Below the pieces are notes generated by a model. The model made no database searches and was not told the DNA's origin. It saw only the letters and a list, made by a program, of their open reading frames with translations. Of a DNA stretch of 10,411 nt, positions 5,696 through 10,411 are shown piece by piece (within the stretch, counting starts at the first letter, position 1; each line of letters opens with the position of its first letter). The stretch comes from JAWLBR01 sp041687495 (GTDB lineage: Bacteria; Bacillota; Limnochordia; DTU087; JAAYGB01): positions 1-10,411 of the forward strand of contig JAWLBR010000095.1 in NCBI GenBank assembly GCA_041687495.1, in the 5' to 3' direction. The translations under genes and the position numbers were made by a program.

Positions 5696-6517
5696 ATGTT
5701 TGATCCAGATCCTTGGCGCAGGTTGCGACGAATTGCTTGGTACAGTTTGGTGGCGTATTTTGTTTTGGCTTGGGTAGGGGTGGTCACCCTACTTTTTGAT
5801 CGTGGGCTGGGTGATGAGTGGCTGCGTTTGGTTCCGGCTGCTGCTGATGGTCCTGAGGTATATGGGTCAGTGAGTGGAGAGGTGCGCAACGTTCTGGGCG
5901 ACCTGGTGCCCGGTGCGATGGTTCGGGTGGGAGATGAATGGGTTCAAGCGGACAATAGCAGTCGCTACGTAGTTGAAGGGGTACCCGTTGGGATGCACAC
6001 CCTAGAGCTGACGGCACCGGGCTACCAGAGGCAGCAATTGACCATTCAAGTAGAGCCTGGAGAGAACCATCCACCCATTATGTCGGACACTGGGCTTTGG
6101 CCCGAGGTTTTGGCGATCTCTTTCCACGTGTTTGTCAATAGCGACAAGAGTGGCGAGCCCCATCTATTCGGCTACTTTGGCATGGCTAACGGCAGTAGTG
6201 ACTCCATCCGGGTATACAGTGTTCTGCTGGAGGATCCCCAGGGAAGACCTGTGTATGACCTGGTGCAGGATGAGGAGCCTCGACAAACGTTTCTGGCAAT
6301 GTTAGAAGAGATTGCGGTGCGCAAGGAAGAGGACTACTACTGGTTGGTTCCTGAACACATCGTCTTTGAGGGGGAGCTTCCTTCTACGGTGGAACCAGTG
6401 GAGGGCAGTTACCAAGTTACGGTTATCTATTCTGTTGGTAGGGATGATCGACCGATTGAGTTAACGGCTGCGGACCTTGCCAATCCAGAGCCAGATTGGA
6501 ATCCCCGGTTGCCATAA
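5696..6517 (+). CDS. Membrane-anchored protein with carboxypeptidase-regulatory-like domain
   Basis: The function is unknown. 273 residues: a basic N-terminus (RRLRR, 8-12), one membrane helix at about 14-34, then an outward-facing part by the positive-inside rule. Residues 56-120 read as a carboxypeptidase-regulatory-like (CarboxypepD_reg) beta-sandwich: GSVSGEVRNVLGDLVPGAMV, then SSRYVVEGVPVGMHTLELTAPGYQRQQLTIQVEPGE. Residues 137-250 are a second, unrecognised domain rich in aromatic and acidic residues with strand-like alternation. The ATG at 5696 is the only plausible start, because a stop lies at 5660-5662 in the same frame; its ribosome site is weak (GGTGG, 5682-5686). It sits between a terminator and the amidase gene, with no terminator after it, so it may be read together with the amidase. 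A structural or sensing role in the envelope is inference only. Confidence 0.8.
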   Translation: MFDPDPWRRLRRIAWYSLVAYFVLAWVGVVTLLFDRGLGDEWLRLVPAAADGPEVYGSVSGEVRNVLGDLVPGAMVRVGDEWVQADNSSRYVVEGVPVGMHTLELTAPGYQRQQLTIQVEPGENHPPIMSDTGLWPEVLAISFHVFVNSDKSGEPHLFGYFGMANGSSDSIRVYSVLLEDPQGRPVYDLVQDEEPRQTFLAMLEEIAVRKEEDYYWLVPEHIVFEGELPSTVEPVEGSYQVTVIYSVGRDDRPIELTAADLANPEPDWNPRLP

Positions 6518-6555
6518 ATCGGATATCCTCCCAGGAAACAGGAATAGCTCCTGAA

Positions 6556-6584
6556 TTGTCGAACTTTCTATCTGGCATTTTCAT
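6556..6584 (+). promoter_or_regulatory. Possible weak promoter before the amidase gene
   Basis: TTGTCG (6556-6561), a 17-bp spacer and TTTCAT (6579-6584), each 4/6 to consensus. The spacing is ideal but both boxes are poor, so this may be chance. A short 5-bp hairpin just before it (CAGGA 6539-6543, TCCTG 6549-6553) has no T-tract. Confidence 0.3.
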
Positions 6585-6605
6585 TCTGTTTCGGGGAGGT
6601 GGCAG

Positions 6606-8867
6606 GTGGTGAGACGGAGGATCCGATGGGGTATCTTGATGGCGGCGTTTCTGGTTTTTTCTCTGTCGACAGCCGCTTTAGCGTCAATTTCAGTGGTGTA
6701 CAACGACACAGCGCTGCGGCTGGTGGCGCCCCCTGCCATCGTGGAAGGGCGAGTAATGGTCCCTCTGGAGTCCCTAGCTGAGCCGCTGGGCTTTTCTGTG
6801 GTTTTGGATCGGCAGACGGATGTGTTTACTATTTCCTCCCCGCGGGGAGAATTCACCGGCCAAGTGGGAAGTACCAAGCTGGTGGGGCAGGCTAGGGTTG
6901 TGGCCACTGGTACCGCTCCCCAGATGATTGATGGGCACATGTACGTGCCGGTACAGGCGATCGTCAATCTGCTGGGAATCCGGTTGGCTTGGGATGGGGG
7001 AGCCAAATCTCTTAAGCTGAGAGGACCTGTCCCAGACCAGCCTGGCTCTTTCCTGATCCGTGATGCTGTTGCCCCGCGGGAAGACGAACCTACAGGAGCT
7101 CAAGTTGCCGATGAGGTTGGTGGTCAAGAGAATGTGAGCGAACCGGTCTCGGAGTCAGACGGCGACGGCGCAGAGAAAGTGCAGGCTTTTCCGCAGGCCC
7201 CATCCAGCACCGCTGAGGGACATCTAGGTTGGCCTGATTTTCCGATGCCTCTCAGTCAGGTAGAGCAAGTCTCGTTCATTCGCGATAACGCCAAAGCCCG
7301 CCTGGAGATCAACGTTGATCAATTTTCCGGGCTGAGCATTAACTTGCTTCAATCTCCGCCGCGACTAGTGATCGATATTCCGCGGTCACAGCTTGTGGTG
7401 GAGTATGAGACATTAGAAGTCGAGGATCCTGTCGTTCGCAGTGTGCGAATGAGTCAATACCAGTCTGACATGGTCAGAGTTGTAGTTGATTTGCGCTGGA
7501 TGACCGGCTATGAGGTGAAGTGGGAGACCGAGCAGAAGGTGGTTATCTACTTAAATCAGCTGCTGGGTGGAGTGCGGCTCACACGAATGGGTTCGGCACT
7601 TTCTTTATTCTTTGAGGCTACAGGTGAGATTCCATACGAGTTGAGGAGCTTACGGGAGCCCGACCGTTTGGTGATTGATTTTGCCGGTGCCACGCTGAGG
7701 GGCGAAGGGGTTGAAGCCAGGATCGCCGATGAGATGGTTGAGGCAATTCGATTCAGCCAGTTTCAGAGAGATAAAGTCCGGTTTGTCATGGAGACTAAAG
7801 CAGCCATTGATGCTGAGCGCCTGGAGAGAAAACCAAGTGCGGACGGATTGCAGCTATTGGTGCCCGGGCTGCACGGAGAGACGGGGTGGCTGGAAGCACG
7901 GGAGGTTATCTACGATGGGACGGGGTACCTAGGGGATTACGTCAGTGATGCCGCAGATAGTGCCCGGTGGGAAGCGTCGCCGTCAGAAGCCTTTGTCATC
8001 GATGTGGACTCCGAACTTTTGGCTGAACCGGATCCTGCTGATGCGGTCGGTTCCGAGGACGAGGTTGGTCAGGAGCTGGTAGGGCAGCCTGCTGGCGAAC
8101 TACAGGAAGCCAGCGAAGAGTCTACCGAAGCGACAAATGCCGATGAAGCCGACGGTGTGGATCTATCTGATGAGGCACTGATGGCTTGGCTTTCACAGCC
8201 TGAGATTTCAGTCGAAGCCGTAGGTGAGAGGCTTAAGGGCCTTGACGGCAAGACTATTGTCATCGATCCCGGACATGGGGGCCCTGAGGTGGGTGCTGCT
8301 GGCCGGGAAGGCGTTTGGGAGAAGGATTTGAACCTGGCGGTAGCTGCGCTAGTAGAGAGAGGTTTGACTGCTGCGGGGGCCGAAGTGTATATGACTAGAG
8401 TCGCAGATACACTGGTGTCACTGGCGCAGCGGAGCGATTTGGCCAACAGTAAGGCTGCTGATGCGTTTATCAGCATTCACTTTAACGCATCCTATTCAAA
8501 GCAGGCTACAGGTACTGAGACTTTGTACCGGGACAATCACGGGGACAGTGCGTTGCTGGGGGCAGCCATTCAGAGTCGGCTGTATCCTGTTGTCGGTACG
8601 GTCAACCGGGGGATTAAGGTTAGGGATGATTTGTATATCCTGCGGCATTCCCAGGTTCCCACCGCTTTGGTGGAGGTTGGTTTTTTGGACCATCCTGAGG
8701 AGGGCGCTAGATTTCTCACAGGCGATGCCCAGCGCCGTGCTGCCATCGGAATAACGGCTGGAATTCACCATTTCTTTGAGCTTTTGGAGCAGGTGGCTCA
8801 GTTGGAAGCAGAGAGCCACGCTCCGCCGGAGACGGACCAACTGACAGAACAGGAGGCGGTCCAATGA
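6606..8867 (+). CDS. Multidomain N-acetylmuramoyl-L-alanine amidase (stalk-AMIN-AMIN-Amidase_3)
   Basis: Cuts the amide bond between N-acetylmuramic acid and L-alanine in peptidoglycan; acts outside the membrane. The start is GTG at 6606 with GGGGAGG (6593-6599) 6 bases upstream; the next codon is also GTG. 753 residues in order: signal peptide 1-26 (RRRIRW, hydrophobic core, ALA), copper amine oxidase N-terminal-like stalk domain about 28-138, a variable acidic linker 140-215, AMIN-like domain one about 220-317, AMIN-like domain two about 325-420, a second acidic linker about 450-530, and the zinc-dependent Amidase_3 domain about 549-735. The catalytic set is complete: His557 (DPGHGG), Glu572 (WEKDLN), His625 (SIHFNA) and Glu690 (VEVGFL). 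The order resembles AmiC/LytC-type enzymes with AMIN targeting domains; stalk domains are frequent in Clostridia. It overlaps the GerM gene by ATGA, so the two are co-translated. Enzyme class is certain; whether it works in division, sporulation or wall turnover is not shown. Confidence 0.95.
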   Translation: MVRRRIRWGILMAAFLVFSLSTAALASISVVYNDTALRLVAPPAIVEGRVMVPLESLAEPLGFSVVLDRQTDVFTISSPRGEFTGQVGSTKLVGQARVVATGTAPQMIDGHMYVPVQAIVNLLGIRLAWDGGAKSLKLRGPVPDQPGSFLIRDAVAPREDEPTGAQVADEVGGQENVSEPVSESDGDGAEKVQAFPQAPSSTAEGHLGWPDFPMPLSQVEQVSFIRDNAKARLEINVDQFSGLSINLLQSPPRLVIDIPRSQLVVEYETLEVEDPVVRSVRMSQYQSDMVRVVVDLRWMTGYEVKWETEQKVVIYLNQLLGGVRLTRMGSALSLFFEATGEIPYELRSLREPDRLVIDFAGATLRGEGVEARIADEMVEAIRFSQFQRDKVRFVMETKAAIDAERLERKPSADGLQLLVPGLHGETGWLEAREVIYDGTGYLGDYVSDAADSARWEASPSEAFVIDVDSELLAEPDPADAVGSEDEVGQELVGQPAGELQEASEESTEATNADEADGVDLSDEALMAWLSQPEISVEAVGERLKGLDGKTIVIDPGHGGPEVGAAGREGVWEKDLNLAVAALVERGLTAAGAEVYMTRVADTLVSLAQRSDLANSKAADAFISIHFNASYSKQATGTETLYRDNHGDSALLGAAIQSRLYPVVGTVNRGIKVRDDLYILRHSQVPTALVEVGFLDHPEEGARFLTGDAQRRAAIGITAGIHHFFELLEQVAQLEAESHAPPETDQLTEQEAVQ

Positions 8868-9391
8868 ATCGGCGGACAATTGGCTTTGTTGCCCTAGGCC
8901 TAATCCTTGCAGTGCTTTGGTTTTGGTCAGGGATGCACTCAGGTAAGTCGGAGGTAACAGGGGTGAACACCCGAGCGGTTTCTCTGTACTTCGGTGCTGC
9001 CACCAGCGAACTACTGGTCCGTGAGCAGCGGGCGGTCAGCCCGGAAGAGGTCGGTGTACCTTATGTGACTGAGCTATTACTTGCGGGCCCCACGACTTCC
9101 GAATATCTCTCGGTCATCCCTCCAGGGACCAAGTTGCTTGACTGGAATATGCAGAACGACACTTTGACTCTAGATTTTAGCGGGGAATTGGCCGATGGAC
9201 ACCCTGGAGGTAGTTCAGCTGAACTGCAGACAGTGTTTTCTATCGTCAATACCATGACCGAGCTGCCGGGGGTAAAGCGGGTTCAGCTTCTCATTGCAGG
9301 ACGGAATGTAGATACTTTGGTTGGTCACGTTGATTTGAGTGTCCCTTTGGAGTTCGCCGCAGAGATGGTCGAGGCGGGCACTACCCAGTGA
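8864..9391 (+). CDS. GerM-domain membrane-anchored protein
   Basis: 175 residues with one N-terminal membrane helix (about 6-22, no lipobox cysteine) and one GerM (GerMN) domain at about 38-162. Landmarks are VSLYFGAATSELLVREQR (39-56), TELLLAGPT (69-77), IPPGTKLLDW (85-94), LTLDFSGEL (101-109), FSIVNTMTELPGVKRVQLLI (125-144) and GHVDLSVPL (154-162), all family positions. GerM of Bacillus subtilis is needed for germination and sporulation and has two such domains; single-domain anchored forms are widespread and not limited to spore formers. Its ATG overlaps the amidase stop (8864-8867), with AGGAGG at 8851-8856, so it is translated with the amidase. From this context I infer a role in the cell wall or envelope, perhaps helping the amidase. 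Domain call secure, function open. Confidence 0.9.
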   Translation: MNRRTIGFVALGLILAVLWFWSGMHSGKSEVTGVNTRAVSLYFGAATSELLVREQRAVSPEEVGVPYVTELLLAGPTTSEYLSVIPPGTKLLDWNMQNDTLTLDFSGELADGHPGGSSAELQTVFSIVNTMTELPGVKRVQLLIAGRNVDTLVGHVDLSVPLEFAAEMVEAGTTQ

Positions 9392-9489
9392 GTAGGTAAG
9401 GAACCCGCCATAGTGATAGGCGCATATGATGACGTCAGACAGTATACGGATTGGCAGCGATGGCTGCCCAGTTGAGGATGGATGATGAT

Positions 9490-10302
9490 ATGAGCGACAG
9501 GCGCCCCATCGGAGTCTATGATTCCGGCGTAGGGGGGCTAACGGTTGTCAAAGAGATGGAAGCAAAGTTACCTGATGAAGCAATTATTTACTTTGGCGAC
9601 ACGGCCCGGGCTCCCTACGGAGAGAAGACGCAAGAACAAATTCGGCATTATTCCCGTCAGATTATCGAGTTTTTTCGGCAGCTGGGTGTGAAGATGGTGG
9701 TTGCAGCCTGTAATACATCCTCAGCTTTGGCTTTGCCGGACATCGGGGATGAGTATCCGTTTCCAATTGTGGGAGTCATCGACCCGGGGGTGCGGGCTGC
9801 CCTCAGGGTGAGTGGAGAACGGCCGATTGGGCTGTGGGCAACAGAGGCTACAGTCGCTTCTGGCGCGTATGAACGAAAAATTAGGTCTCTAGACGCAAAA
9901 GCTAAAGTCATTTCGGTAGCCTGTCCCAAACTAGTGCCGATGATTGAATCTGGACAGCTGCAGGAACCGGATCTTTCCCAGGTGCTGCGGGAGTACTTGG
10001 AGCCTGTCCTCACCAATCAAGCTGGGACTCTGATTCTAGGATGTACTCACTATCCGTTCTTATCCCAATCGATTAGAGCGTTGGCGCCGGAATTAACCCT
10101 GGTGGATCCAGCTGCTGAAACGGTGGTTGAGGTCCGAAGTGTTCTCGACGGAGAGGGTTTGGGCAGCGATCGGCGTCAGAGCAAAAATCTTTACTATGTT
10201 AGTGGAGAGCCTGAGCATTTTGCTACTCGTTCTAGGGTGTTGGCAGGAAAAGAGGTGCTCCCCCAGCGGTGGGTCGAGCCGGGCACTGGCGATGGAGAAT
10301 AG
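9490..10302 (+). CDS. murI: Glutamate racemase
   Basis: Converts L-glutamate to D-glutamate for peptidoglycan, in the cytosol, without cofactor. 270 residues from the ATG at 9490: PIGVYDSGVGGLTVV with Asp11, FGDTARAPYG (35-44), AACNTSS with catalytic Cys74, GVIDPGVRAA, and LGCTHYPF with the second catalytic Cys185 and His187. All needed residues are present and the length is normal. The start is not certain: in-frame TTG 9451, ATG 9460 and ATG 9478 are also open; 9490 was chosen because it gives the family-like MSDRRPIGVYDSGVGG, although its ribosome site (GAGG, 9474-9477) is 12 bases away and weak. It is followed after 10 bp by the murD-like gene, whose product uses D-glutamate. In B. subtilis the racemase gene racE lies near gerM, a pairing repeated here. 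Confidence 0.96.
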   Translation: MSDRRPIGVYDSGVGGLTVVKEMEAKLPDEAIIYFGDTARAPYGEKTQEQIRHYSRQIIEFFRQLGVKMVVAACNTSSALALPDIGDEYPFPIVGVIDPGVRAALRVSGERPIGLWATEATVASGAYERKIRSLDAKAKVISVACPKLVPMIESGQLQEPDLSQVLREYLEPVLTNQAGTLILGCTHYPFLSQSIRALAPELTLVDPAAETVVEVRSVLDGEGLGSDRRQSKNLYYVSGEPEHFATRSRVLAGKEVLPQRWVEPGTGDGE

Positions 10303-10312
10303 AGGTGGACAC

Positions 10313-10411
10313 GTGAACCGATGGGTAGGAACGAAGGTTGCGGTTGTGGGGCTGGGTGTAAGTAACCTGGCGGTGATTGATTATCTACTGCAGCGCGGTG
10401 CGCTGATTACG
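10313..10411 (+). CDS. murD: Probable UDP-N-acetylmuramoylalanine-D-glutamate ligase MurD, 3'-truncated
   Basis: Only the first 33 codons are in the window. The GTG start at 10313 follows GAGGTGG (10302-10308), which overlaps the last base of the murI stop codon. The visible peptide VNRWVGTKVAVVGLGVSNLA, continuing to LLQRGALIT, is a nucleotide-binding-type N-terminus with the G-L-G-V-S-N motif seen in MurD of clostridial bacteria. MurD adds D-glutamate to UDP-MurNAc-L-Ala, which fits its place right after murI. Other Rossmann-like N-termini could look similar over so short a stretch, so the call rests partly on context. Confidence 0.75.
   Translation, partial: MNRWVGTKVAVVGLGVSNLAVIDYLLQRGALIT

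Noticed and set aside
6539..6553. CAGGA/TCCTG hairpin after the 5696 gene as a terminator
   Set aside because: Only 5 bp and followed by AATTGTCG with no T-tract.
8069..8476. 135-codon - strand frame rich in Ser, Ala and Pro
   Set aside because: It mirrors the acidic linker and the first part of the Amidase_3 domain; the composition is explained by the GAN-type codons on the other strand.
9430..9437. Palindrome TGACGTCA before murI
   Set aside because: A single 8-base palindrome with no second copy nearby and no known bacterial operator of this form in this context.

Overview
The window looks like a chromosomal housekeeping region of a Gram-positive-type, low-to-mid GC bacterium, most likely Bacillota (Clostridia or Limnochordia-like). 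The evidence is strong GGAGG-type ribosome binding sites on most genes, an N-acetylmuramoyl-L-alanine amidase with a copper-amine-oxidase-like stalk domain plus AMIN domains, a GerM-domain protein next to a glutamate racemase, and the tgt-yajC pair. I cannot fix genus or species. No insertion sequence, CRISPR array, phage gene, tRNA or rRNA was seen.

Left part (1-2232): the 3' part of tgt (tRNA queuosine modification, cut by the window edge) is followed by yajC. The + strand unit ends at a perfect 17-bp inverted repeat shared with the opposing unit. On the - strand lies the trans-translation module: smpB, then ssrA (tmRNA, 359 nt, tag ANDNYALAAA). A well-formed promoter sits in front of ssrA, and its -35 box overlaps the smpB stop codon. 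A second strong promoter drives smpB.

Middle part (2377-5615): divergent from smpB, a promoter with an extended -10 precedes three translationally coupled genes with ATGA overlaps: an ABC ATPase, an ABC-2-type permease with six predicted membrane segments, and an exported, C-terminally anchored protein of unknown family built from two diverged copies of one domain. A rho-independent terminator closes the unit. This three-component exporter-like operon is the least explained part of the window.

Right part (5696-10411), all on the + strand: a membrane-anchored protein with a carboxypeptidase-regulatory-like beta-sandwich domain; a 753-residue multidomain cell wall amidase; a GerM-domain protein overlapping it by 4 bp; murI (glutamate racemase); and the first 33 codons of what looks like murD. 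Amidase, GerM protein, MurI and MurD together suggest a cell-envelope/peptidoglycan cluster: MurI makes the D-glutamate that MurD adds to the peptidoglycan precursor. The longest stretch without a gene is 2233-2454, which holds the divergent promoters; no stretch over 300 bases lacks a gene.
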